Shown: piece by piece, positions 1-6,265 of the stretch
How the letters are laid out: every line of letters starts with the position of its first letter
Numbering within the stretch: position 1 is the stretch's first letter
The notes under the pieces: model-generated
What the model was told of the DNA's origin: nothing
The model's input: only the letters and a program-made list of their open reading frames with translations
Database searches by the model: none
Source of the DNA: an uncultured Eubacteriales bacterium
GTDB taxonomy: Bacteria; Bacillota; Clostridia; Oscillospirales; CAG-382
Assembly (NCBI GenBank): GCA_934444485.1
Contig: CAKSCN010000098.1
Coordinates: 1-9,234 of the forward strand
DNA: 9,234 nt
Reading direction: 5' to 3'
Position numbers and translations under genes: made by a program

Positions 1-1316
1 TCCCAATTCTGCGTTGCGGAAATACCGCCCGAGACAACGTACCACGCCTCTCCTGTCGTTCCGTCGAGCTTGTTGCCGTCGGGATCGCCGGTAAGGGAGG
101 TGTAATTTGTAACGGAAGCCTCGTTTCCGTTTTTGTCTATGTACTTTACGGGAACAAGACCCTCGAGAACGCTTACATTTTCGGTAAACGACGAAGAGCT
201 TGTGTTTCTGTCAACAAGAACGCCGTTCTCGTCGTAAAACGCATAGCCGTCCGCAAGCAGAGCACCTATGGCGCCGCCGTTTATCGTTTTAAAGGTCTGC
301 TTTGAGCCGATTGAGGAAAATGTACCGCCCGAAAGGTTTACGTTTGCGTCGTTGAGCGAGTTTATTGCCGCATAATAGCCGTACACGTCGGCTTCACCCT
401 CTACGGTTACGCTCTTTGCGCCGGATTCCGCCGTAATGCCGTAAACGTTTCCTTTTATCGTTCCGCCGGAAATCTCAGCGCTTCCGAAAGCAACGTCGAT
501 AACCGCCGCATTCATGGACGTTACGTTGTATCCGGTGCGTTGAAATGTGCCGTCGTAGATATTGAGCTTTGCATTGGTTGAGGCAACACGGATAACGGAG
601 GTGCTGTCATTAACGCTTTTGTTTGTGATTTTGCCTTCACTGCTTCCGTGTGAACTCGTTATCGTGAGCGTAATCTTCGGATTGCCGCTGCCGCCGAGGA
701 CAATCAAGCCGTCGGGGGTGGTGCTGTTCTCCACTCCGTAGGTGCCGCTTATGTCATATCCGTTGAGGTCAAAGATAATATCACAGTCCTTGGAGATGAC
801 GATATTCTGCGAGTCGATATCGACAAAATCTTCGAGCAAAATCTCAACCGGCTGAGACGTCGCGGACTGTGCCGCATCAAACGCCTCGACAATATCGTAG
901 TAAGCTCTCGGCGTGCCGCTTATAGACACGGTTGCAACCTTTGATGTTGCCGCAAGAGAAACCTCGGGATCCTCGTCGGCGTCCTCGAGCTTTGTTTCGT
1001 CCGAACCGTTCGTTTCATCGGCTGTCGGCAGGTTTCCGTCCTCGGTTGCGTCCTCCGAGCTGTCGTCCTTGCCGACGTTCTCCGAATCACCGGACTTTAC
1101 CGTTTCATCGGCTGTTTTGCCGGACTCTTCCGGGGTGTCTGCGTCTTCGGAGTTTGCTTCTTCCGTTGCGTTGTCCTCGGACGGCACTTCTTCGGCGGTT
1201 TCGACTGTTTCCGCATCGATGTGTTCGTCCTCTGCCGATGCGCTTATCGGTACAAGTCCGATTATCATCGTGAGGCAAAGAAGCATACTGAGAATTCTTT
1301 TCTGCATTGCGTTCAT
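1..1316 (-). CDS. Secreted surface protein with acidic linker and beta-helix-like repeats (N-terminal part)
   Basis: Exported protein cut by the left edge; 438 complete codons are visible without a stop. Residues 1-28 form a signal peptide: a basic start (MNAMQKR), a hydrophobic core, and cleavage expected after SASA. Cys14 is not in a proper lipobox, so lipidation is unlikely. Residues about 29-120 are a low-complexity Glu/Asp/Ser/Thr linker. From about 150 on, short repeats of the type GGT(I/F) with Gly/Asn turns (DGTFQRTG, GGTIKGNVYGI, GGTFSSI) and a LADGYAFYDENG motif resemble right-handed beta-helix or adhesin-like surface proteins of gut Clostridia. Anchor and catalytic domains would lie off the window. 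An AAGGAAGG Shine-Dalgarno (1317-1324) directly abuts ATG 1316; ATG 1307 (Met4) is an equally good or better start by spacing. Export and repeat architecture are seen; an adhesin or glycan role is only inferred. Confidence 0.8.
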   Translation of the reverse strand, partial: MNAMQKRILSMLLCLTMIIGLVPISASAEDEHIDAETVETAEEVPSEDNATEEANSEDADTPEESGKTADETVKSGDSENVGKDDSSEDATEDGNLPTADETNGSDETKLEDADEDPEVSLAATSKVATVSISGTPRAYYDIVEAFDAAQSATSQPVEILLEDFVDIDSQNIVISKDCDIIFDLNGYDISGTYGVENSTTPDGLIVLGGSGNPKITLTITSSHGSSEGKITNKSVNDSTSVIRVASTNAKLNIYDGTFQRTGYNVTSMNAAVIDVAFGSAEISGGTIKGNVYGITAESGAKSVTVEGEADVYGYYAAINSLNDANVNLSGGTFSSIGSKQTFKTINGGAIGALLADGYAFYDENGVLVDRNTSSSSFTENVSVLEGLVPVKYIDKNGNEASVTNYTSLTGDPDGNKLDGTTGEAWYVVSGGISATQNW

Positions 1317-1372
1317 CCTTCCTTTGGTAAAAAATGTTTCCTATAACCATATAATACCGATGGTACTGTATC

Positions 1373-1401
1373 ATTGTATCACACTATTTCCGCTTTGTCA
1401 T
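1373..1401 (-). promoter_or_regulatory. Sigma-A promoter of the surface-protein gene
   Basis: Read on the minus strand, ATGACA (1396-1401) and TACAAT (1373-1378) are separated by exactly 17 bp. A TG one base before the -10 makes it an extended -10 promoter. The start of transcription would be near 1366, giving a leader of about 50 nt before the ribosome binding site. Confidence 0.65.
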
Positions 1402-1416
1402 CATACCAAAGTATGA
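1401..1416. promoter_or_regulatory. Palindrome abutting the surface-gene -35 box
   Basis: TCATAC-CAAA-GTATGA is a perfect 6-bp inverted repeat with a 4-bp spacer. It begins at the outer edge of the minus-strand -35 hexamer, a position suited to an activator or repressor. No regulator is recognised, so function is inferred from position only. Confidence 0.35.
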
Positions 1417-1530
1417 TTTGCTAAAATTCGGCGTTCTGCACAAAAAATTGCCGTGCTTTCACGACGGTTGTGTGCGGTGTGAAGGAGGGGCGAAACGCTT
1501 TGTTTTTACCGTTTTGTAAAATCCGCATTC

Positions 1531-1543
1531 CCGAAATTTTCGG
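1531..1543. promoter_or_regulatory. Palindrome upstream of the ECF-transporter -35 box
   Basis: CCGAAA-T-TTTCGG is a perfect 6-1-6 inverted repeat ending one base before the TTGACA at 1545. It could be an operator or chance; no family consensus was recognised. Confidence 0.3.
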
Positions 1544-1544
1544 C

Positions 1545-1573
1545 TTGACAACGGGGCAGAATAATGGTATACT
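1545..1573 (+). promoter_or_regulatory. Sigma-A promoter for the ECF S / MATE / CorA genes
   Basis: TTGACA (1545-1550), a 17-bp spacer and TATACT (1568-1573) give a near-consensus promoter. Transcription should start near 1580, leaving a leader of about 45 nt, too short for a vitamin-sensing riboswitch. The promoter fixes the transporter start downstream of it. Confidence 0.8.
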
Positions 1574-1625
1574 TATAGCACAAACGGATAATATTTACAG
1601 CAGTCGAAAGAAAGGAATTGATGAA

Positions 1626-2267
1626 ATGGGAAATACCGTGAACGGCGCAAACAGAATTGACACCAGAAAGCTTACGCAGTATGCGATACTTGCCGCAATA
1701 GAACTTATACTTGCCTTTACTCCGCTCGGATATCTTAAAGCCGGAGCGATTGAAATAACATTTATGATTATACCCGTCGCAGTGGGAGCGGTCGTACTCG
1801 GACCTGTCGGCGGCGCCGTCCTCGGCGGCATCTTCGGAATAACGAGCTTCATTCAGTGCTTCACGGGTTCTGCGTTCGGAGAGTTTCTTCTCGGACTGAA
1901 TTTTCCGCTGACCCTATTCACCTGTCTTGTCCCCCGTATACTCTGCGGATATCTCGCAGGTCTTATCTTCAGAGTACTCACAAGAAAAAGAGGAACAAAC
2001 GGCGTGCTTCCGTACGTTGCCGCCTGCCTCTCCACAGCGCTCCTCAACACGCTCTTTTTCATCGGCTGCGTAGTCGTTTTCTTCTGGAGAAACGACGTCT
2101 TTCTCTCTCAGATGGGTTCTTGGGGTGTCGCCACCGATACGATATGGATATTCTTCGTTGCTTTCGTCGGACTCAACGGTCTTGTCGAGGCGATTGTCGG
2201 AGCGGTCGTCGGCTCTGCCGTTTCAAAGGCGGTAATGACCTTCCTTAAAAAATCCCGCCTTGCTTGA
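1626..2267 (+). CDS. ECF transporter S component (substrate-binding membrane subunit), pantothenate-like group
   Basis: Integral-membrane protein of 213 residues that captures a vitamin-type substrate and partners with the shared EcfA/EcfA'/EcfT energising module, which is not encoded here. About six hydrophobic segments fill residues 20-205 and the C-terminus is basic (LKKSRLA). The run LTQYAILAAIELILAFTPLG, then VLGPVGGAVLGGIFGITSF, then VPRILCGYLAGLIF follows the ECF_trnsprt pattern of the PanT-like branch (LGP..GA..GG.FG..SF ... PRIL.G). I chose ATG 1626: AAAGGA (1611-1616) lies 9 nt upstream and the promoter lies just before it; the frame open back to GTG 1470 would include the promoter. 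Family is confident; pantothenate as substrate is a guess from motif style. The MATE gene starts 95 bp downstream. Confidence 0.85.
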   Translation: MGNTVNGANRIDTRKLTQYAILAAIELILAFTPLGYLKAGAIEITFMIIPVAVGAVVLGPVGGAVLGGIFGITSFIQCFTGSAFGEFLLGLNFPLTLFTCLVPRILCGYLAGLIFRVLTRKRGTNGVLPYVAACLSTALLNTLFFIGCVVVFFWRNDVFLSQMGSWGVATDTIWIFFVAFVGLNGLVEAIVGAVVGSAVSKAVMTFLKKSRLA

Positions 2268-2317
2268 AGTTTGACGGTGCCTTTGCGCACACCAACTTAA
2301 TATTTGTACAGTATCTG

Positions 2318-2338
2318 CGCCGGGCTTCTTGCTCGGCG
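2318..2338 (+). other. Stem-loop between the ECF S and MATE genes
   Basis: An 8-bp GC-rich stem (CGCCGGGC with GCTCGGCG, one G-T wobble) closes a TTCTT loop. No T-tract follows, so it is not a standard terminator. It lies 10 nt before the MATE ribosome binding site and could protect or process the transcript; this role is inferred. Confidence 0.45.
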
Positions 2339-2362
2339 TTCGGCACAGAAAGGCAGCTCGCT

Positions 2363-3715
2363 ATGAGTCACGCAAAGCATAATCTCAGCCTCACCGAGGG
2401 CAGTCTCGGCAAAAACATACTCATCTACAGTATCCCCCTCATGCTCACAAACCTCTTGCAGGTTCTCTTCAACATGGCGGATATCGCCGTCGTCGGCAGA
2501 TTTTCCAGTGCGGCGGCTCTCGGCGAGGTCGGTTCAACCTCAATAATGGTCGCTCTCTTCACGGGCTTTCTCATAGGCGTCAGCAACGGCGCAAACGTCC
2601 TTGTGGCAAGGTTTCTCGGTGCGGACAGAAAGAAGGACGTCCGTGAAGCGGTGCTGTCGTCGTCGGTTGTCTGCCTTTTCACGGGTATACTCATACTCGC
2701 CGTCGGGCTTGCCGTCTCAAAGCCGCTCCTTGTGCTTATGGGGACAAAGCCGGAGCTTTTAGACGGTGCGGTGCTTTACATAAAAATTTACTTTCTCGGT
2801 ATGCCGGCTCTTGCGATGTACAACTTCGGAAACGCCGTCTACAGTGCCGCAGGCGATACCAAAAAGCCGCTTATCATTCTCCTTTGCGCAGGAGTGCTCA
2901 ACGTAATACTCAACCTCTTTTTCGTAATCGTCTGCAAAATGAGCGTCTCGGGAGTTGCGCTTGCGAGTATCATATCGCAATACCTCTCGGCGATCCTTGT
3001 CGTGGTTTTCCTCGTGCGTTCGCACGGCGACTATGCGCTGAAAATTGCACGTGAAAATTTCAATTTCAAATACGTGAAAAAGACGGTCATACTCGGTTAC
3101 CCCTCCGGACTCCAGAACGCAATATTCCAGATTGCCAACCTCTTCATACAGTCGGGAGTCAACACCTTCGACGCCGTAATGGTCGAGGGCAACTCTGCCG
3201 CCTCCAATGCGGATAACGTCGTCTATGACGTAATGGCGGCGTTCTATATGGCTTGCTCAAGCTTTATGAGCCAGAACTACGGCGCAGGAAAGAAGGAAAG
3301 GGTAATAAAGAGCTATCTTATCTGCCTTGCGTATTCGTTCGGCATAGCGGCGGTTCTCGGCGCACTTTTCGCTGTGTTCGGAGACATATTCCTCTTGATT
3401 TTCACGCCCGATAAAGCGGTTATTTCCGCCGGCATGGAGAAGCTTCGCATAATGGGCTTCTCGTATGCGGTGTCGGCGTTTATGGACTGCACCATCGCCG
3501 CCTCGAGGGGACTTGGAAAAACCGTCGTGCCGACGATTATCGTTGTTATGGGTTCGTGCGTTTTCAGAATAGTGTGGGTCTACACGGTGTTCGCATTTTT
3601 CGGAACGATAGCGTCGCTCTATCTTCTGTACGTGTTCTCGTGGTCGATAACGGCGATTGCAGAGATAATCTACTTCAGACATTGCTATAAGCAGCAAATG
3701 GCGCTTCTCGGCTGA
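2363..3715 (+). CDS. MATE-family multidrug/cation antiporter
   Basis: Twelve-helix exporter expected to use an Na+ or H+ gradient to expel organic cations, drugs or metabolites. From ATG 2363 it has 450 residues, the normal MATE length. The start (NLSLTEGSLGKNIL, then IPLMLTNLLQVLFNMADIAV, then VGRF) is the classic first-helix signature of the NorM/DinF-type subgroup, and the second half repeats the fold (GYPSGLQNAIFQIANLF, SSFMSQNYGAGKK, ASRGLGKTVVPT). AAAGG (2349-2353) is 9 nt upstream of ATG 2363. The frame is open back to a TTG at 2264 overlapping the previous stop, but that 33-residue extension is hydrophilic, family-atypical and lacks a Shine-Dalgarno. No terminator separates it from the ECF gene; corA follows after 54 bp. 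Substrate cannot be read from sequence. Confidence 0.9.
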   Translation: MSHAKHNLSLTEGSLGKNILIYSIPLMLTNLLQVLFNMADIAVVGRFSSAAALGEVGSTSIMVALFTGFLIGVSNGANVLVARFLGADRKKDVREAVLSSSVVCLFTGILILAVGLAVSKPLLVLMGTKPELLDGAVLYIKIYFLGMPALAMYNFGNAVYSAAGDTKKPLIILLCAGVLNVILNLFFVIVCKMSVSGVALASIISQYLSAILVVVFLVRSHGDYALKIARENFNFKYVKKTVILGYPSGLQNAIFQIANLFIQSGVNTFDAVMVEGNSAASNADNVVYDVMAAFYMACSSFMSQNYGAGKKERVIKSYLICLAYSFGIAAVLGALFAVFGDIFLLIFTPDKAVISAGMEKLRIMGFSYAVSAFMDCTIAASRGLGKTVVPTIIVVMGSCVFRIVWVYTVFAFFGTIASLYLLYVFSWSITAIAEIIYFRHCYKQQMALLG

Positions 3716-3769
3716 TCGGATAATATTTACGTACCGCCTTTGCGGCAAAAAAACGGAGGTGAAACCGTA

Positions 3770-4621
3770 ATGAGAAAGGTGTTAAAGCTTGCGGATATAG
3801 GCGAGGTTGCGGACTATATCGACGAAAAGGTCTTCTCGTACATCGCAGAAAAGCAGATTGAGAGCTTTGAGTGTATGGAGAGCTTCGACCTCCTTGCGTT
3901 CGACCTTTGCGACATAAGAAACGACGACGGAAAATCGCCGAAGGTTATCATATACCTCGACCGAAGCGACCTCTTTTTCTTCTGTGAAAGCGACGGCGCA
4001 AGAGAGCGTGTCGAAAAGCTTCTTTCGCAGGTGCTTGCCGACGAAACCGAGCCGTGCGAGAACGAAATGCTCCTCTATGCCTTTTTCGTGCGCCTTTTAA
4101 AGGGGGATATGGATGTCCTCGACGACTTTGAGCAGCAACTCGGCGCAAGCGAATACGCAATTTTGTCGGAGGACGAAAAAGCGGCGGCGGATAAAATATC
4201 GTCGTACAGACGAAAGCTCCTGCACTTTAAGCGGTATTACGAACAGCTTGACTCGATTTTCGACGAGATGACCGCAAACGACAACGATCTCTTTTCAGAC
4301 AGAACCGTCAACCGCCTCGAAATTCTCGGACGCCGTACCGACAGATATCTGCGTGAGATCGAAAGCCTATGCGAGATAGTGGATCGAATAGACGAAGCAT
4401 ACAGATCCCAGCTCTCGATAAGACAGAATGAGCTTATGAAAGTTTTCACGGTCATAACGGCAATTTTCCTGCCCCTTACGCTCATCACGGGATGGTACGG
4501 AATGAACTTTGCCGGTATGCATGAGCTTGAGTCGGAGTACGGATACCCTGCCGTAATAGCGGTCAGTGCGGTTATCGTGATACTGCTTGTGCGGCTGTTC
4601 AAAAAGAAGAAGTGGCTGTGA
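3770..4621 (+). CDS. corA: CorA-family magnesium/divalent cation transporter
   Basis: Predicted homopentameric inner-membrane channel for Mg2+ (possibly Co2+/Ni2+). The 283-residue protein has a large cytosolic acidic/helical N-terminal domain (1-215), including long charged helices around 150-215, then two transmembrane helices. The first helix ends with the diagnostic YGMNF (Gly-Met-Asn at 244-246), the selectivity signature. The following periplasmic loop MHELESEYGYP replaces the common MPE(L) element. The second helix (about 261-276) is followed by a basic tail (KKKKWL) expected to face the cytoplasm. GGAGGTG (3755-3761) precedes ATG 3770 with good spacing; an upstream in-frame start near 3740 lies before this site and is rejected. 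The last gene of the transport cluster, followed by a terminator. CorA family is certain; ion preference is not. Confidence 0.93.
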   Translation: MRKVLKLADIGEVADYIDEKVFSYIAEKQIESFECMESFDLLAFDLCDIRNDDGKSPKVIIYLDRSDLFFFCESDGARERVEKLLSQVLADETEPCENEMLLYAFFVRLLKGDMDVLDDFEQQLGASEYAILSEDEKAAADKISSYRRKLLHFKRYYEQLDSIFDEMTANDNDLFSDRTVNRLEILGRRTDRYLREIESLCEIVDRIDEAYRSQLSIRQNELMKVFTVITAIFLPLTLITGWYGMNFAGMHELESEYGYPAVIAVSAVIVILLVRLFKKKKWL

Positions 4622-4726
4622 TTCCGTGGAGAAGACTTCGCCGACCCATGCGTTGTGGATGTGTGCGTGTGCGCAGAAGCTTTGTCGGAATGCTTTGTAC
4701 CATACAACAGAATGATTTTGATTTGC

Positions 4727-4758
4727 ACCGTCGGGACTTAGTGTTTCGGCGGTCTTTT
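4727..4758 (+). terminator. Rho-independent terminator after corA
   Basis: A 10-bp stem (ACCGTCGGGA with TTTCGGCGGT, including G-T wobbles) encloses a 7-nt loop and is followed by CTTTT. It lies about 105 bp after the corA stop and 40 bp before the next promoter, separating the transport and peroxide-defence units. Confidence 0.6.
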
Positions 4759-4797
4759 CGTTCACAAAACGTTTACAACCGAAATTTCAATTTCCTC

Positions 4798-4826
4798 TTG
4801 ACAAATTACAATCTTTGTGCTATTAT
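4798..4826 (+). promoter_or_regulatory. Sigma-A promoter of the perR operon
   Basis: TTGACA (4798-4803), a 17-bp spacer and TATTAT (4821-4826). Transcription should begin near 4833, inside the palindromic operator described next. Confidence 0.85.
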
Positions 4827-4830
4827 AACA

Positions 4831-4845
4831 TTGTACTAAGTACAA
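4831..4845. promoter_or_regulatory. 7-1-7 Fur/PerR-type operator
   Basis: TTGTACT-A-AGTACAA is a perfect 15-bp inverted repeat with a one-base centre, the architecture bound by Fur/PerR/Zur dimers. It lies 4 bp after the -10 and over the predicted transcription start, so occupancy would block transcription. It serves the gene for a PerR-type protein, implying autoregulation. The bases differ from the Bacillus PerR box (TTATAATNATTATAA) while keeping the geometry. Confidence 0.7.
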
Positions 4846-4878
4846 AGCAAAATCAATTGCAGAGAGGCGGTGCGAAAT

Positions 4879-5280
4879 GTGGAATATATGACGATGCTCA
4901 CAGAGAAGAGCGTCAAGCCGTCCCATATCCGAATAAAGGTTCTCGAATACCTTGACAAAAACCGAATACACCCCACGGCAGACGAGATTTACGAAGGACT
5001 CGAAAAAGAGATACCGACGCTCTCGAAAACCTCGGTGTACAATACGGTGAAGCTGTTCAGGCAAGCCGGTCTTATCGCGGAGCTGACCATAGAGGAGGAC
5101 AAACTGCGGTACGATTTCAATACGGCGTTTCACGGACACTTCAAGTGCGAAAGGTGCGGCAAGGTATACGATGTACCCGAAAAGGATTCAGACAACGAGA
5201 ACCTCAAAGGTTTTCTCGTTAAAGAAAAGAACGTGTACTACTCGGGAGTCTGCAAAGGCTGCCTTGGAGACAATAAATAA
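4879..5280 (+). CDS. perR: PerR-type peroxide-sensing Fur-family repressor
   Basis: Cytosolic metalloregulator of 133 residues (from GTG 4879): winged helix at about 10-80 (HPTADEIYEGL, LSKTSVYNTVKLF), then a metal-binding dimer domain. The regulatory Fe/Mn ligands of Bacillus subtilis PerR (His37, Asp85, His91, His93, Asp104) match His31, Asp79, His85, His87 and Asp98 at a constant offset of six. Asp at the last site, where Fur has Glu, favours PerR. Structural Zn ligands are Cys90/Cys93 and Cys125/Cys128. Histidine oxidation by H2O2 in such proteins releases DNA. Start choice: AGAGAGGCGG (4861-4870) is well spaced for GTG 4879; GTG 4870 overlaps it and ATG 4888 has only a weak site. Rubrerythrin follows after 38 bp in the same operon, supporting peroxide sensing over iron or zinc uptake control. 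Confidence 0.88.
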   Translation: MEYMTMLTEKSVKPSHIRIKVLEYLDKNRIHPTADEIYEGLEKEIPTLSKTSVYNTVKLFRQAGLIAELTIEEDKLRYDFNTAFHGHFKCERCGKVYDVPEKDSDNENLKGFLVKEKNVYYSGVCKGCLGDNK

Positions 5281-5318
5281 GTAAATCAAAAAATTATATT
5301 GTAAAGGAGAAAACGATT

Positions 5319-5870
5319 ATGAAAAAGTTTGTATGTCCCGTATGCGGTTATGTTTACGAAGGAGAAAATCCCCCCGAAAAGTGCCCCCAGTGCGGAGTTC
5401 CCGGCTCCAAGTTCACCGAAGTAAAGGAAGGCGGTCTCAACTACGTTTGCGAACACGTCATCGGCGTCGGCGCAAAGGACAAGGTAGATCCCGAGGTTTA
5501 CGCAGGACTCAAGGCAAACTTTGAGGGCGAATGCACGGAGGTCGGAATGTACATCGCAATGTCCCGCCAGGCAATCAGAGAGGGATATCCCGAGGTAGGC
5601 GCATTCTACCTTCAGGCGGCGCTCGAAGAGGCTGAACACGCAGCGAAGTTTGCGGAGCTTCTCGGCGAGGTGGTAACACCCTCCACAAAGAAGAACCTCG
5701 AGCTCAGAAGCGAGGCGGAGTGCGGAGCTACAGCAGGCAAGTTTGAGCTTGCAAAGAGAGCAAAGGAACTCGGCTACGACGCAATTCACGATACCGTTCA
5801 CGAAATGGCAAAGGACGAGGCAAGACACGGAAAAGGCTTTGAGGGAATGCTCAAGAGATACTTCGGCTGA
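5319..5870 (+). CDS. rbr: Reverse rubrerythrin (NAD(P)H-linked H2O2/O2 reductase)
   Basis: Cytosolic non-haem di-iron peroxidase of 183 residues with the domains in reversed order: an N-terminal rubredoxin-like Fe(SCys)4 site (Cys6, Cys9, Cys22, Cys25), then a four-helix ferritin-like di-iron domain (about 55-183). Di-iron ligands are visible as the Glu104-x-x-His107 (EAEH) and Glu167-x-x-His170 (EARH) motifs plus helix-one glutamates near EGECTE (69-74). In Clostridia such proteins take electrons from NADH via a reductase and rubredoxin to reduce H2O2 and O2 to water. AAAGGAG (5303-5309) lies 9 nt before ATG 5319. No promoter or terminator is seen in the 38-bp gap after perR, and a free rubredoxin follows after 29 bp, so this is one peroxide-defence operon. 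Confidence 0.93.
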   Translation: MKKFVCPVCGYVYEGENPPEKCPQCGVPGSKFTEVKEGGLNYVCEHVIGVGAKDKVDPEVYAGLKANFEGECTEVGMYIAMSRQAIREGYPEVGAFYLQAALEEAEHAAKFAELLGEVVTPSTKKNLELRSEAECGATAGKFELAKRAKELGYDAIHDTVHEMAKDEARHGKGFEGMLKRYFG

Positions 5871-5899
5871 TTTTCTAACGACTGCAAAGGAGAAACACT

Positions 5900-6055
5900 A
5901 TGGAAAAATACGTATGTCCCTGCGGATACGTCTACGATCCCGAGATTGGCGACCCCGATAACGGAATAGCTCCCGGCACGCCTTGGGAGGAAGTACCCGA
6001 GGATTGGGTATGTCCCACGTGCGGTCTCGGCAAAGACGTTTTTGAAAAGGAATAA
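5900..6055 (+). CDS. Rubredoxin with a shortened Cys-X-Cys first knuckle
   Basis: Small soluble electron carrier of 51 residues that would pass electrons to the adjacent reverse rubrerythrin. Sequence features are the N-terminal knuckle, the conserved GDPDNGIAPGT loop, the Trp29/Trp36 core, and the C-terminal CPTCG knuckle (Cys38, Cys41). The first knuckle reads VCPCGY: Cys6 and Cys8 are separated by one residue, while canonical rubredoxin has two between them. Everything after this aligns to the family without a gap, so exactly one codon is missing. The reading frame and stop are normal. AAAGGAG (5886-5892) precedes ATG 5900. Whether the site still holds one iron in the usual geometry cannot be told; a local sequencing error of exactly 3 bases is possible but unlikely. 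Last gene before a terminator. Confidence 0.9.
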   Translation: MEKYVCPCGYVYDPEIGDPDNGIAPGTPWEEVPEDWVCPTCGLGKDVFEKE

Positions 6056-6056
6056 T

Positions 6057-6153
6057 AACAAAAAGATTACACGGTCAGCCGTCAGGGCTCGCCGTGTTTT
6101 CTTTGCGCTGTGGGAGAGGGTGTGGAAGAAGTACTTGATATAGCGACGAAGTG
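6057..6153 (+). repeat. Terminator-containing repeat, copy 1
   Basis: About 97 bp that recur in imperfect form at 7587-7681. Shared stretches include GATTACACGGTCAGCCGT, GCCGTGTTTTCTTTGCGC followed by TGTGGG, and GGAAGAAGTA. Most differences fall in the terminator loop and after position 6113. The similarity continues past the terminator to an AAGTG word, so it is more than a common hairpin. Confidence 0.75.
6069..6104 (+). terminator. Terminator of the perR-rbr-rubredoxin operon
   Basis: Outer stem ACACGG/CCGTGT, an unpaired TC/CG step, inner stem AGCC/GGCT around GTCAG, then TTTTCTTT. It lies 14 bp after the rubredoxin stop. An A-rich 5' flank could let it work in both directions. Confidence 0.85.
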
Positions 6154-6232
6154 CGTTGTACGGTGTGTTTTCCGCAAATTCCATGAATTGTCCATGTTGT
6201 GCTTGGAAAAAGTGGAAAAAGTGGAATTTTAC

Positions 6233-6261
6233 TTGACTTTCCGCTCGTCTTGGGGTATAAT
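6233..6261 (+). promoter_or_regulatory. Sigma-A promoter of the AlbA_2/GHKL gene
   Basis: TTGACT (6233-6238), 17 bp, TATAAT (6256-6261). Transcription should begin near 6268, only about 8 nt before ATG 6276 or 17 nt before ATG 6285. Two AAGTGGAA words (6210-6226) sit just upstream of the -35. Confidence 0.85.
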
Positions 6262-6265
6262 ACAG

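Larger units (their letters stand above)
1317..1625. other. Divergent intergenic region, 309 bp
   Basis: This gap separates the leftward surface gene from the rightward transport genes. It holds one sigma-A-type promoter per strand and a short palindrome beside each -35 box. Both promoters point outward and do not overlap. About 115 bp between the palindromes (1417-1530) contain no small gene, RNA or riboswitch fold that I can support. The open frame running from GTG 1470 into the transporter gene is not taken as coding here, because the transporter promoter (1545-1573) lies inside it. Confidence 0.6.

Noticed and set aside
913..1416. Plus-strand open frame of 167 codons, Ser-rich
   Set aside because: It is the complement of the Asp/Glu/Ser-rich linker of the minus-strand surface gene, lacks a ribosome binding site, and runs through that gene's promoter.
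1470..1625. N-terminal extension of the ECF S component to GTG 1470
   Set aside because: It contains a near-consensus promoter, is not transporter-like, and ATG 1626 has a proper ribosome binding site and family-like start.
1580..1625. Vitamin riboswitch in the ECF transporter leader
   Set aside because: The leader is only about 45 nt and shows no conserved aptamer elements.
2264..2362. N-terminal extension of the MATE protein from TTG 2264
   Set aside because: Overlaps the preceding stop, has no Shine-Dalgarno, includes a stable stem-loop, and is not part of normal MATE proteins.
3733..3744. CCGC-CTTT-GCGG hairpin between MATE and corA as terminator
   Set aside because: Only 4 bp of stem and followed by A residues, not T; it would not stop transcription rightward.
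3257..3748. Minus-strand 163-codon frame opposite the MATE gene
   Set aside because: Arg/His-rich composition typical of an antisense shadow; no recognisable domain or ribosome binding site.
4695..4707. TTGTA-CCA-TACAA as a second PerR box
   Set aside because: Half-sites match partly but the centre is 3 bp with 5-bp arms, giving 13 bp in place of 15, and it lies far upstream of the promoter in the corA 3' region; probably chance.
4612..4839. Plus-strand 75-codon frame after corA
   Set aside because: It overlaps the corA end, the terminator and the perR promoter/operator, and has no family resemblance or good ribosome binding site.
5286..5828. Minus-strand 180-codon frame opposite reverse rubrerythrin
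   Set aside because: Cys/Leu-rich shadow of a clearly conserved gene; no start signal.
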